Source: Harmothoe impar (lineage: Eukaryota; Annelida; Polychaeta; Phyllodocida; Polynoidae). From it: a stretch of DNA of 64,000 nt. The notes beneath the pieces were generated by a model, which searched no databases, was not told the origin of the DNA, and saw only the letters and a list, made by a program, of their open reading frames with translations. Shown one piece after another: positions 33,392 to 45,182 of this stretch. A program made the translations under genes and the position numbers. Numbering within the stretch: the stretch's first letter is position 1; every line of letters begins with the position of its first letter. Location: positions 43,941,152 to 44,005,151 of the forward strand of contig OX381720.1 in the NCBI GenBank assembly GCA_947462335.1. The letters run 5' to 3'.

Positions 33392-34310
33392 GCACCTAAC
33401 AGCGCTCAGCAGGACAGGAATCTAGCAGGCCACCATCACCATCACCATAACACACTCACCCATCACAACTATCTCCTTCACTTAAATTCGCACCCTTGGT
33501 GAATTTGATATATGTGACTGTGGCCATGACTAGGTAATTGACATGTAATTCCAGTCACATTTGAAGAAGTCACCTACTCTGTGAATGGCCAGCATTCTGG
33601 CTATCGCTTACAGCATTACCATACACCATGCAGAATTTGTATAGTCCCATCGTTGAGATTTGCTGGTCAGTAGCTTTGTATTTTTTTCCATTTTGTAATC
33701 ATGAATCGATTTACAGTTTTGGTATCAATGTGAAAAGCTAATTGATTTCTGTGATCATTGTTGCTACATGTATAAGCATGAGAGCTATAATCTTAATTTT
33801 ACTCAACATTTCCTATCTAGTTCAACAGAGTATAACTGCACATAACTCCTAACATATCGAGGATATAAATATATGTATATATTTAAAACAAATTATATTT
33901 TAGCACTAACCAAGGTTGTATGATATACCATGAAACTGATCCGTGATGATACATAGCCCTCAAATATTTTTATCTTTCAAGAATAGCGTTCAGATCATAA
34001 TATTCATTATTAAAGGCCTGTTGTAGCCTCCTGTCCTGTAACTAACGTCACATGATGTGTCACCGCTGTCACTAGACATGCTGGTTCTGCTGCTGTTGGC
34101 TGAAGACTCAGATGACGTGGTCAGCCTAAACCTTGTGGCTGATGACTGAAGGCGCGTCTGTCAGCTGGCAGCGCAGTGCTACCACCTAGTGGGGGCGAAG
34201 AGAATGAGTGTGTGTTGCCCTGTGTTGTATGTATTAGAGGTGTGAGTGAAAACCGAAAGAGTGGAGTGAGAAACTTTGAATAAAGTTTTAAATAAAACAC
34301 TGTGTCCTTG
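33392..34310 (+). other. 3'UTR of SELENOM copy 1
   Basis: AT-rich UTR with the SECIS near its end and AATAAA at 34279. The last 300 bp, and about 230 bp beyond the poly(A) signal, align with the corresponding region of copy 2 (41735-42298). Confidence 0.7.
34092..34172 (+). promoter_or_regulatory. SECIS element, SELENOM copy 1
   Basis: A hairpin about 700 nt after the stop. The lower helix is 34092-34103 with 34161-34172 (12 pairs, three wobble). The non-Watson-Crick core is ATGA (34112-34115) opposite TGA (34147-34149), the upper helix is TCAGCC/GGCTGA, and the apical loop contains AAACC. SBP2/EFSec-mediated decoding of TGA as Sec is the family role. The AATAAA poly(A) signal is at 34279-34284. 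Confidence 0.88.
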
Positions 34311-35710
34311 TTCAATAACTGTAGCAAAAAGAATTTCTTATATAGGCCAAATTTTCTCTCAGCTTCAGGGATGAAAGTTTTCAAGTTTTTCCATGATTTC
34401 AAGTCTTTTTATGCTGCAAAAACCTGTACTTTTAACTATAGAGGACCTTCATTCAGGGGCCTCAATCTGAAAATTTCAATCTTGTGAGATTGGTCACTGT
34501 CATCCCTGGCTTATAGGTGAGGAGGCCTTACATATAACCAGGGTGTTAAAGTAGGGCAGATTAAAAATAAATCTTGGACGGGGTGCCAATCTACATATCC
34601 ATACATTTGCAGACTGATCAAAGTAGGCAGACTTTCAACCCCCTCCAAACTTGCACAGTGTTATGTTTATGTCTTGGCATGTATTGCATGATTCCTGCAC
34701 CTCACAATTATAATATCGGAAAGGCCAATTAAAAATGATCCCAGAGGAATTTTGGAATCAATTTAGTTTCATTACTGGAATCCATGCTTTTAACAGAGTT
34801 CTGAATAAGACAGTATAACTGCTTTAGGCTCAGTCCCATGAGTTTGTAACAGTTGAAACGTCTTTGACCGGGTGTCGTCTAAAAAAGATTTTTTTTCCAA
34901 TTTTTAAAAATATTATGTATGTATATCATGTAATGAACTTGGTGGGACTTCTTATTGCATAATACTTTGGACAGTGCAGCTGGTTAAAATCTTTTCGAGA
35001 TAACCCGTCAAAGACGACACCCGGTCAAAGACTACACCAGTCAAAGACGACACCCGGTCAAAGACGTTTCAACTGTTACAAACTCATGAGATTGAGCCTT
35101 TAATGTAAATTTAAATTTACGCCATTTCTATGTAAATGAATATGAATATCCTAGCTCAAGCTTCACAGGAAATGGAGGTATCGAAGTTCTAATAATACCT
35201 ATCCCCCATAAATTTGTTCCAAGGAATCCTGTAGTAACACTAGTTTCTAAAGTCAACATTTGTGTCAGTAAAAGTTGATTCATCTATCCTCTAAGGCCTT
35301 GATAAATAATAACAATAATAATGACAAGGCCTCAGAAAAAGAGCCTGGATTTGAAAAGGCAGTCGCAAAAAGCATTAATTCCTCAAAAACGGCACATGAC
35401 TTTGATAGCACAAGTTCACTGTATCCAGAGACATTCCCAAACACAAAAAAAGTGTATCAAGTCACTCCTGAGGGCCTCCCTCGCAGCTCCCCTATTGGGG
35501 CTGTTGCTTAAAGCCTTCGTTACCTCAGGTATAATTCCAGCTTTAATTTGATGAAATCCATTCGATATCAGTCTTTACCTAACAAAGAGCAAACTAGTTG
35601 TGAGCTATGGACTGTTTTGTCAGATAAAGGCCCCATTGCCCTAGTCTATTTTCGCCATGGTGTTTCGAGACACTTTCAACACAAATGTATTGTAAACAGG
35701 CAACGACAAC
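34311..35710. other. intergenic, SELENOM copy 1 to copy 2
   Basis: Holds the inverted-repeat element at 34826-35098. From about 35509 it is the start of the duplicated block, shared with 44983-45182. The 5' flank of exon 1 (GACAACATGAA) resembles that of copy 1. No other gene was found. Confidence 0.55.
34826..35098. mobile_element. inverted-repeat element with GACCGGGTG modules
   Basis: Arms of about 55 bp, 34826-34880 and 35045-35098, are complementary (ATGAGTTTGTAACAGTTGAA near the outside, TTGACCGGGTGTCGTCT inside). Partial copies of the GACACCCGGTCAAAGAC module repeat near the right arm. Related sequence in inverted orientation, with an expanded 17-bp tandem unit, is at 44150-44320. Confidence 0.6.
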
Positions 35711-38700
35711 ATGAAGAAGGGATGGCCCATTTTGGCATTTTTGGCAGTTTTTGTGTCTCTTTCAAAATGTCACAATGAGTTTACAGACAGGAAGGTTGCC
35801 AGTGCTCGGGTAGTGGTACGTATACTTCCACAATACAGAATTATAAGTGAGAGAATTAGCATCTTTAGAAGCCACATAGCGAACTTCTTGTCAAAGTCAT
35901 CTGCACCACGCTGCACTGGTGCCCCCCATCCCTTTCCCCACCATTTAACTTACCAATTAAGAAAGAAATAATACTAAGTAATGAGTAAAATGAATCCCAC
36001 ACCTAAATAAGCACTTACCAGTTTATCATGTTCTACTGAAGCAAATTAATGGTCAATCACGAACAGGAACTCCTGAATTGCAGGGGGTTAGAGAGGTTGG
36101 TATAACATATGTTGAACCGGATTGTTGGTTTGAAAAGGATTTTGTGTACTGTGTGCGTGCTGGTGTTTAATAAAGATCCTTTTTTAATTATGAAAAATAT
36201 TGTTGGAAGTGCCTATGGACATGGGGAAATCTGTTCACTGCTGTACACTTATAATAAAACCTATAGTCATTACTGACTATACCATCATATTTTGACCCCT
36301 ATAGTCAGATAATTATATACATTAGCCACATATTAGTCACAAAAATAGTCACTCTCACTTTGTGTTGGACACACAGATTGATGATGTCACAAGAAAGTGT
36401 GCACAAAAACAGTTGGGATTCAAAATTGAGTGCTCAACTGACTTCAGGTAGGCACATCTTATTCACACCTTTACACATTTCCTTGTGTGTTAGAGCTTGT
36501 GTTAATGTTGAGCATGCATGCATGAGATATCATAGAACACATGCATTCTCAAGTTTGATTGAAATATCATGTGATGCTTCTGATAATGTAACAGTGGATC
36601 TCTAGGCTTCTAGACTAGGATGTACAGAAGTTAACAAAGAGAAGTTGATGAATGGTCATAGTATGCTAGGCATTTGGCCCATCCTCATCTACCTCTTTCA
36701 ATGGTGCTAGGGTAAGTACCCCTGGAGATCTACCCCCTGGGATATCTCCCCCCCCCCCTAATACTTTTATCCTCTTGGACATCTATTACCTGGAATTCCA
36801 TTCCCTTGGACACCTACCCCCTAAGACATCCACCCCCTTGGACACCTGCCCCCGGACATCTAATTGTGAGTGTGACACGCTTAGTGATTATGCCACTTAA
36901 AATTCATAGTCAATTGACTATATATCCCAAATCAGCTGAGTTAATGCTCGACTATCACTATAGGCTGACTATATGACTAACTTGCTATAGACATAGGTGA
37001 CTAACTAGGTAAAGCCATATTTGCTATGTTCACACGACTATAGAAATGTAGTCAGTAGTGACCAACATTTCCAGGTCCATTATTATCAGTGTAAGTCAAG
37101 TATCATGCAGGTAACTCAATCCCCCCCCCCCACACACACACACTGTAAGAAGTAAGTACTGTACACCTACAGCAAAAGTTGCTGGCAACTTCTGTTCCAG
37201 TATATTTTGCTGTAGGTGTACAGCAACTGACTTTCTGTAGATGTACAGCAACTTCTACTGCAACTTTACAGCAACTTCTACTGTAAATTTACAGCAACTT
37301 CTACCGTACATCTACAGCAAAAGTTGCTGGCAACTTTTGTTCCAGTAGATTTTGCTGTACATGTACAGCAACTCGGTGCTGTAAAGTTACAGCAACTTCT
37401 ACTGTAGGTTTTATATTATTGTTATCATCAATTTATATCAATTAATATGCATGCATGGAGAGTTCTTTCCTGCATAATAGTTCAATTTCAGCTAGGATAA
37501 TACACACTACACAATGTAATGGTTTAATCCTGCATTGATACAGCTGAACTGTATGTGATATCAGCTTTTTCCCAGTCCAGGCACTTAACCATTTAACTTC
37601 TCCTTCCAAAGTGGTGTCTATTCAATACTTTTGCTGTTTTTTGTATTATACAATACAATTATGCAAGTAGCAATACACTTTATGATAACTGCATTCAGTC
37701 TCTCTCATCCATTCTTATTCCACAATGATTTTGAGAGTTTGCGAGGCTTTATTTGACTCAGGAAAGGGTTGGGTGGAATAATTACTGCCAAAATGGTATA
37801 CTGCTGCCACCTAGCAGCAGAAATCTACAGCACAATGTACTGTAAATGTACAGCAACATTGCTCAAGACCCAATTTACAGTATATAATGCTGTAATTATA
37901 CAGCAAATAGTGCTGTAATACCAACTACAGCAAAAATTGCTGTAAATGTACAGCACATTGTGCTGTTTAAATACAGTAACTTTTTACAGTGCAGCTATCG
38001 TCACGGGCCAATGCTATAGTGGATAATACCAGCACAGATCCACGTGGCAGTAGTGACACCACACTTCCAAACTATCTGCATCTCACATGCTCTCTTGCCT
38101 GTCATTCCCTAGTTATTTTAATTACATGTAAACAGTGTATACATGCATGACATATATGGGTCGCACTCATTGACCTGCGCTGCATAGTATCCATTGCTTA
38201 TTCTTGCAGCAAAATAGCTATGCATATAGGTATAAAGAGACTAAATATTTTCCCCTGATCATTAAATCATCAAAGCTACTTCGTATACAATATACAAAAA
38301 GAATAGGGTTAAAAACGAATTTACGGGAATTAAATTGTCTCGAGATAATTCACATGGCATGGCTTAAGGAAACTACCTCAGAAAGTAACGTGAGAGCATC
38401 TAGCAAGGCAGGTAAAATCCAATACAGAACAGTTAGCTTGAATTCAGCTTCAAGCATTTCTTGACATTATTTTTATGTGGCCTTCTATCTACAGTATTGG
38501 TATATTAATTCATAATATTACCACTATTAAAGGACCTCTGAATCCACCACATCATCCCCATTCAAAAGTAGGCACGGTTAGGTCAGAGTAGTGGTCCTTT
38601 TAAATATGCATGCAATATGGCCATACCTTACATAAACAAGGACAGCTTTTGTATAGTAAACAATTTTACAATTGACCCTAAAAGTAGTCATTGAATTAAT

Positions 38701-40563
38701 TAAATCTTGTAATTCTTATGCATTACAGGCCTGCATCGAATGACGCTTGAAGCGTCTTCCAGAGGTGAGGATGTTCATCAGCGAAGACGTTCCTCTTTTG
38801 TATTCTTTTGTATAATCAAATGATCATCTTTAGGTAATTTCAAGTGCTTTTGATTATTTCGCGAAAACACAACACTGATTTCCCAAACATAAAGCAACCC
38901 CTTGATGTTGTTATAACCTGCATTAAAGTCATGAATTAGGCAACCACAAATTGATAATAACTTTATAACACATTTTTAGGATATTTCAAATAATATGTAA
39001 AAACAGGCTTACACTAAGCTTAGAAGCAGCCTATTGAAAAAGAAAGTCTATATAAGTTCATGTTGTAGGTCATAAGTAACGTGATCTCATTTTTAGTAAT
39101 ACAATTATATATGATTGTGTGAATACCCTAGTAGCAAACACACTGTGGCCCCGGACGGGGCCAGACTGTGTTTGCAAATCTGGCCCGGAGTGGGCTAACT
39201 GATGGGCTCCCGTCGGTTTAGGGCACTGGGCTTTGGTCTGGCCCCGTGCGGGCTGCCCATGTTGGGCTCAGATCAGTTTTTGGACGGGCTGAAAGCGAGT
39301 TCAGATCGGTTTTTGGATGGGTTGAAAGCGGACTCAGATCGGTTTTTGGACGGGTTGAAAGCGGGCTCACATCGGTTTTTGGACAGCTAATTTTATAATT
39401 ATGGGTTTTTAGAGTCTATTCAATCATCCCACAATGATTTCTCGTATTTGTTGAACCAGATATCCTAGGTCCTGCTAATCAACCCAAGGCATAATCATAC
39501 TCTTCCTACCCAATAATGGAAGTATCAAGCAGGCCTATTATCATCAGGTTTGAGCCACATGCAGCATAGACAAGTGTCTAGGGTGTACATTAGCCTTCAA
39601 ATCCATAGTTCATACCCACATGGAGCATATGAGACTGTGTTAAGCAAATTGTAATACCACATAAATAGAGTTTACACTGGATAGCTGTTGGAGAACCTTC
39701 TTTTCTTCATTCAAATATAATATAGTCTACCTTATTTCCAACTGTGAGAGCATCTGTTTATTGTTTCCTATTCTACATCGCTTTAACATTATATTGTATT
39801 ATTGTATAATGCCAATTTCATCTGGCTTTGTTGGAAAACTCTATATATTGTATAGTAGTGACATCTGGTATCAATCATCGGAACTACTAGACCAGTTGCC
39901 CTGTCCAAACCCAACCTCAGCCCTCATCGGCCCGAAGTGGGCTAACCGATGGGCGCCCGTTGGTTTAGGGCACTGGGCTTTGGTGTGGCCCCAAGTGGGC
40001 TGCCCGAATTGGGCTCAGAGCGGGTTTTGGACGGGCTTCCTGTCATCTGCCCCACATGAACCCAAAGCGGGCAGCCCACTTGGAAACTGACCTGAGCCCA
40101 AATCAGGCAGCCCGCTTTGAAACTGATCTGAGCCCAAAATGGGCAGCCCGATCGGGGCCACACTTCAGCCCAGCCATCTGCCCAACATGAAACCCAGCTC
40201 AGTTTTGCCCGACTTCAAACAGTCAATCCAAGCTAAAACCAAATTGGCCCCGTGCGGGCTTGCTACTAGGGTAAATGTATTTGATTTGAATTGAATTGAA
40301 TCATTGTTATACCCTTGACTGTGATAACAGCCATAATGTTGAGTTCAAGGCCCAGCCGGGCGCTGACCCCAACCTGCTACTGCTCAATGCTTGGGGACAC
40401 ACTGTGGAGGTTAGTGACCAAGTACTTCAAAATTGCATTTAGTAGTATGCTGGCCATTCATGACAGTTTTAACCCATCCCAAAAGTGCTCACTTTCTGCA
40501 ATGAGATTACAATAGTTATTACTATGCCCACTGTGACTAGGACTGTGACTGTGAACAGAACTG

Positions 40564-40636
<73 letters not shown>

Positions 40637-40663
40637 ATATATATATTATATATATATATATAT

Positions 40664-40702
<39 letters not shown>

Positions 40703-40958
40703 AACACTTAAAAATGGCCCATATTGGGATCACCATATTATAGCATAGTAGTAGTGTTTTTGGTCTGATTATGCTGCTATACATGTATGGTTGCTAAGTT
40801 TACAATTCCCATTACAGCGTATTGCCTTGAGTCGATTCAGTAGGGTGACGTGCATCAATCTGCTCATCAGGAAGGGCTTCTACAGGAAAGACTATAAGGA
40901 TCAGGAGGTTCCTGAGCAGTTCCGCAGTGGTCCCTACATCCAGCGTCAGGAGCTGTAA
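35711..40958 (+). CDS. SELENOM: Selenoprotein M, copy 2 (C-I-E-U)
   Basis: Exons 35711-35815, 38729-38799, 40331-40409 and 40818-40958, in the same phases as copy 1, give 131 aa. A signal peptide (MKKGWPILAFLAVFVSLSKC) is followed by the SelM domain. The redox motif is C37-I-E-U40, with TGA at 38741-38743. Conserved blocks are RLKRLPEVRMFISEDVPLF, HNVEFKAQPGADPNLLLLN and GFYRKDYKDQEVPEQF, and the end is R-Q-E-L, still ER-retrieval-like. It differs from copy 1 at many positions but is nearly identical to copy 3, so copies 2 and 3 arose by a later duplication of a block of about 6.5 kb (35509-42050 versus 44983-51413). The SECIS at 41832-41912 is intact. Expression has not been shown. Confidence 0.92.
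35816..38728. other. intron 1 of SELENOM copy 2
   Basis: About 36250-37075 carries a segment absent from copy 3, rich in TATAGTCA/TGACTATA inverted motifs at both ends. It contains a degenerate series of about 18 bp around TTGGACACCTACCCCC (36715-36860). The element at 37141-37991 follows. The rest aligns with copy 3. Confidence 0.55.
37141..37991. mobile_element. CACTGTAA-ended element with self-similar palindromic repeats
   Basis: 851 bp, starting CACTGTAAG and ending TTTTTACAGTG. The interior is filled by short palindromic units such as TTGCTGTACATGTACAGCAA, CTGTAAAGTTACAG and AGTTGCTGGCAACTT repeated many times. Copy 3 lacks it at the homologous position (about 45976), giving an empty site. 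The dinucleotide CA flanks both ends. Non-coding. Confidence 0.75.
38741..38743 (+). other. SELENOM: selenocysteine codon TGA, copy 2
   Basis: In-frame TGA between GAA and CGC in exon 2, aligned with the Sec of copy 1 and with the Cys codon TGC of copy 3 at 49001-49003. Confidence 0.92.
39126..40271. mobile_element. 1.15-kb element with CCCTAGTAGCAA termini
   Basis: Inverted termini CCCTAGTAGCAA are flanked by TA on both sides in intron 2 of SELENOM copy 2; copy 3 lacks it. The subterminal zones are GC-rich (GGCCCC...GGGCTGCCC). 39270-39390 is a tandem array of about 34-bp units containing CAGATCGGTTTTTGGACGGG. The centre (39390-39890) is AT-rich. No ORF. Confidence 0.65.
40566..40701. repeat. 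TA microsatellite
   Basis: About 135 bp of nearly pure (TA)n in intron 3 of SELENOM copy 2. Copy 3 has a (TA)n(TG)n tract at the homologous place (49799-49876), so the microsatellite predates the duplication. Confidence 0.9.
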
Positions 40959-42298
40959 GCACTGCACGGCACTCAGCCCAACAACATCACACAACACACA
41001 ACTCTCATGCACCACTACTATCTGCTTCACCTACATTTATACTTTTTAATCACATATTTGAAAATGTCTACTTTGTAGATGACCAACTTTCTGGCCACTG
41101 CTTACGGCATCATCATATACCATGTTGGTTTTGTATAGTACAGTACTGGTATTGATTTTTTGGAAATACAAGAGCTCCTATGCCTAAGCACTTGAAAGCC
41201 GTATTCAATGCCCCACATTTAATACAATGTGCTTGTATTCAATGGGCTAAGAAAATTTGTCTTTCTTTCATTAAATGGTTTCAAATGAACAAAATAAATT
41301 CAAATGCCAACTACATTGATACCTCTCTGATGTATTTCACTTGTGGGGGTTGGGGCGCTTCCCACTCAGCCTGCAGCTTTGTGGGATACTTCCCCAGCCC
41401 CCACTCGTAAAATACAACAGAGACGGTATCAATGGGCTTTGGCATTTGTTTATGTATATTTGTACTTTTCCAATTTGGTAAGCATGAAGCAGTTAATAGT
41501 TTTGGTATTGCTACAATTATGATTCATTTATTCTTCATTTTAGTCAATGATTATCTATCTAGTTGAACACAGCACAGGATTATACATGACATGTGACATA
41601 AACATGACTATGTGTGAAGAATAGCAGTATAAGTATAAAATCGGTTATAATTATGCTATGATAAATTAAAACAATTATATATATATATATTATATGACTC
41701 TAACATATTGTCTTCTTTCAATACTAATGTTCAGAGAAGGTCTGCTGTAGCTTCCTGTGCTGTTACTGACCTCATATAACATCACACCCCTGAGTGTGTC
41801 GTCACATGTCACTAGACGTGCAGGTTCTGCTGCTGTTGGCTGAAGACTCAGATGACGTGGTCAGCCTAAACCTTGTGGCTGATGACTGAAGGTGCATCTG
41901 TCAGCTGGCAGCACAGTGCTACCACCTAGTGGGGGCAAAGAGAATGAGTGTGTGTTACCTTGTGTTGTATGTAGAGGTGTGAGTGAAAACTGAAAGAGTG
42001 GAGTGAGAAACTTTCAATAAAGTTTGAAATAACACACTGCGTCCTTGTTGAATAATTGTAGCAAAAATAATTTCTCATATACTAGTAGGCCAACTTTTCT
42101 GTAAGCTTCAGGGATGAAAGTTTTCAAGTTTCCCATGATTTCAAGTTTTTTTTTATGCTGCAAAGACATGCACTTTTAACAATAGAGGACCTTCATTCGG
42201 GACCTCAATTTGAACATTTCAATTTTTTTTTGAGGTCACTGTCATCCCTGCAGCTTATAGGTGGGGAGGCCTTACATATGACCAGGGTGTTAAGGTAG
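40959..42298 (+). other. 3'UTR and downstream flank of SELENOM copy 2
   Basis: Contains the SECIS (41832) and AATAAA (42016). It aligns with copy 1 up to the TAG at 42296-42298, where a transposon interrupts the match; the copy-1 homology resumes briefly as TAGGGCAG after 44126. Confidence 0.65.
41832..41912 (+). promoter_or_regulatory. SECIS element, SELENOM copy 2
   Basis: Identical to the copy-1 SECIS in the ATGA core (41852-41855), the AAACC apical loop and the TGA core (41887-41889), with the same 12-pair lower helix. It lies about 870 nt after the stop and is followed by AATAAA at 42016-42021. Confidence 0.88.
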
Positions 42299-44126
42299 GG
42301 GGCCATTCAAATATTACGTAACAGCAAAGGGGGGGAGGGGGGGTCATGAGGTTTGTTACAAAGTGTTACAGGGGGGAGGGGGGGGGTCTAGCCAAGTGTT
42401 ACATAACAGTTCTCAAAAAAAATATATACAAGAAAGAAATCTCTAATTTGGGAAAATGCACCACCATCTAACAGCCAGGTCTCAGCAACATTATGTATCT
42501 CTCACCTCATCCCTGTAATATTGTTTACAAAATTTTGGCCCTCCCCCCTACCAGCCCTGCCAAAAAAAAGTATTGATTTTGTGAAATGGACTCATCTCCT
42601 GACCCCGATCCGATCTTGGAACACTGGACAGGGTAGAGGATGCACAACCTCAGGTCTCCCCTTTTTGCACTAAGGGAGGGGTAATTTTTTAACAATAGGG
42701 GGGGGGTGTCTGTGGATTGTGGCGTGAGCGGGTCGGAATTTTTTTGGTACCCCCCACAAGAGGGGTCGAAAATTCTTCAGTCCCTCCCTCCAGGCAGGTT
42801 GAAATTGAGCGCTGCCGACCCCTTTGAGCTATAGTAACGCGCAGGCTTTTCCGCTAAAAAGGGGTGTAATTTTTTTTGGTCCTCCCCTCAAGAGGGGTCC
42901 AACATTTTTTGGGCCCCCCCCCATTCAAGGGGTCCAATTTTTTTTGGTTCCCCCCCCAAATCCACCACCCCCCCTGTTGTTAAAAAAGGACCACTCCCTA
43001 AGGAGGTTATAATGGTGTTGGGAGGGGAGGGGGGACAAATCAGTTTCACCTTGTTTTAGACTTTGAGGAAATCTATACCCTGCACCTGTGGTCTGTGGTT
43101 CATTATTCAGTTAGGGAGTGTTCATCTGAGGGGGCAGCATAAAAAAATTCTGACCCCTCTTGAGGGGGGGCGTAACAATTTAAGCCCCTTTTTAGCAAAA
43201 AAGCCTGCGCGCTACTATAGTCTTCGGCGAGGGGGGCACGAAACGTTCCACGCGCTCTCGAGGGGGGGGTCAAAAATATTTTGCCCCTCCGCGCGAAATC
43301 TTATCCCCCCTGTTATTAAAGCTACACTGGCGTGTACTGGACATATTTGCTCACATTGACACCCCCTCTAGTGGATTGAAAAGACACTAAGAGAACTATG
43401 GGTTACACAATCTTAGGTCAATGTCCAAGCACAAGGTGAAAGTTATCTACAATTATTTATGCTCAGTAGGGGTCACAGCAGGTGGTATCTGACCCCTGAC
43501 CCAATGTGAGCAGCTCAGACCTCCTGCTGTGATGTGATGTGGTGTCATAGGGAGTGGTAATAAAAAGGATGGTTACATCTACAAAGAGATGGATAGATTA
43601 CTATGTGTGTGTGTTATGTAATGTTGTGGTTTAACACATTTGGACACAAAACAGCCAAGATATGGCAGGTGGGGGCAGGGAAGAGCCCTGGAGAAGAGGG
43701 GATGTGTGGATTAGACCTGGAGGAGTTTTATTTCTTGATTATATAATGCCTGCTAACGGTGGCGCCGTTAGCAGCCGAAGTGAGTTCATGCCATAGCAGC
43801 TTTAATAAATGAACACTCCCTTACTGGGGGAGGTGGCGTAAAAATTTCAGACCCCTCCTGAAGGGGGGGGGGGCGTAAAAAAGTCTGACCCCCTTGAGGG
43901 GGGGGGGGGTGGGGGCATAAACATTATGCCCCTTTTTAGCCAAAAAGCTCTACGTTACTATAGTTCAAAGAAGGGGGGCATAATGATGTGAGGGGGGGGG
44001 GGGGGTACAGGCCTGTGTTACGTAATTATGGAGGGGGGTCTGGCATTTTGTTACAGTGTGTTACAAGGGGGGGAGGGGGGGTCAAAAACTGGCCAAAATT
44101 GTGTTACGTAATATTTGAATGGCCCC
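42299..44126. mobile_element. 1.83-kb C/G-rich DNA element with TAG duplication
   Basis: Terminal inverted repeats start GGGGCCATTCAAATATTACG. It is flanked by TAG at 42296-42298 and 44127-44129, while copy 1 of the SELENOM flank has a single uninterrupted TAG at the homologous point, proving insertion and a 3-bp duplication. The interior has long C/G runs, a second inverted family with GGGAGTGTTCAT ends (43115 to about 43829), and a 250-bp block not found in the copy at 1-1201. No transposase ORF, so non-autonomous; PIF/Harbinger is the best guess. Confidence 0.8.
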
Positions 44127-44235
44127 TAGGGCAGAGTTAGAGTATCTTTAAGGTAATTTACATAGAAATGGCCTAAATTGAAATTTACATTAAAGCAGTT
44201 ATGGCTGTGTCTCACGACCTTGGGCCAATGTTTTT

Positions 44236-44316
44236 GTCTCTGACCGGGTGCCAGCTCTGACCGGGTGCCAGCTCTGACCGGGTGCCAGCTCTGACCGGGT
44301 GCCAGCTCTGACCGGC
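44236..44316. repeat. 17-bp tandem repeat
   Basis: CTCTGACCGGGTGCCAG repeated nearly five times. The flanks are related, in inverted orientation, to the element at 34826-35098, which has a TTGACCGGGTG module, so the array looks like a local expansion within that family. Confidence 0.8.
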
Positions 44317-44376
44317 CTGAATAAAAACGGGTTATTTAGGGCAGATGATGATAAAAATGGACAACTAATGACTAGT

Positions 44377-44735
44377 TTAGAGAATTATAACTTCCATTAA
44401 CCTTTTCAGCCAAATTGAGGACTCGAGGACTGAGGTTCCCATATGAATTGTTGGAGGGCGGTAGTCATTACCAGGAGGATTAAATAGCTCTATTTTGGTC
44501 TTACCAGTATGAATAACAAGGCCACTCCTACAGAACCAATTGAATACATGATTAGCATCCTGCTGGAGTTTCTCTTCAAGAGATGGTATGTTGGAGGAGG
44601 TGGTATAAAATACCACATCGTCCGCGTACATTATCACCTTACAATTTTTAATCACATCAGGTAGACTATTTACATAATTATAACAAATGAATAACAGGGG
44701 CCCCAAGATGGAGCATTGGGGAACACCTTAATAGG
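44377..44735 (-). pseudogene. LINE reverse-transcriptase fragment
   Basis: On the minus strand the frame reads GVPQCSILGPLLF, then the catalytic YADD box in VIMYADDVVFY, then LEEKLQQDANHVFNWF. These are the conserved blocks of a non-LTR retrotransposon RT. Both ends are cut off after about 120 codons, and no start codon or other domains follow. The C in GVPQC replaces the usual Gly. Clade not determined. Confidence 0.8.
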
Positions 44736-45182
44736 CTATTCAATGGTACTCAAGCTGGTGCACATTACCGAACAACCAATCAGAACAACCAGCATCCTAT
44801 TTTCTTGGTTGCCTGGGCCTTTATTTATGTGGTACCTTGCTAGGTAATACAGTCCCACAGGGCCAGCTATATGCCTGGATCTGAGGGATTGTGCTTGGGC
44901 AATTCTAAATATAACTCAGGTGTTATATAAACTTAACAAACCTGCCAGAGGGGACTTGGATCTACGCTCAGAGGTCCGCCCCTTTAAAGCCTTTGTTACC
45001 TCAGGTATAATTCCAGCTTTAATTTAATGAAATCCACCCAATATCAGTCTTTACCTAACAAAGACATGGTTGTGAGCTATGGACTGTTTTGTTAGCTAAA
45101 GGCCCCAGAGCCCTAGTCTATTTTTGCCATGGTGTTTCGCGACACCTTCAACACAAATGTATTGTAAACAGGCAACGTCAAC
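44736..45182. other. 5' flank of SELENOM copy 3
   Basis: From about 44983 it aligns with 35509-35710 and is therefore the start of the duplicated block. Presumed promoter of copy 3; no TATA box was recognised. Confidence 0.5.

Noticed and set aside
32178..38743. In-frame TGA codons in SELENOM copies 1 and 2 read as nonsense mutations
   Set aside because: Both fall exactly at the family's selenocysteine, all exons before and after are intact, and each gene has a SECIS.
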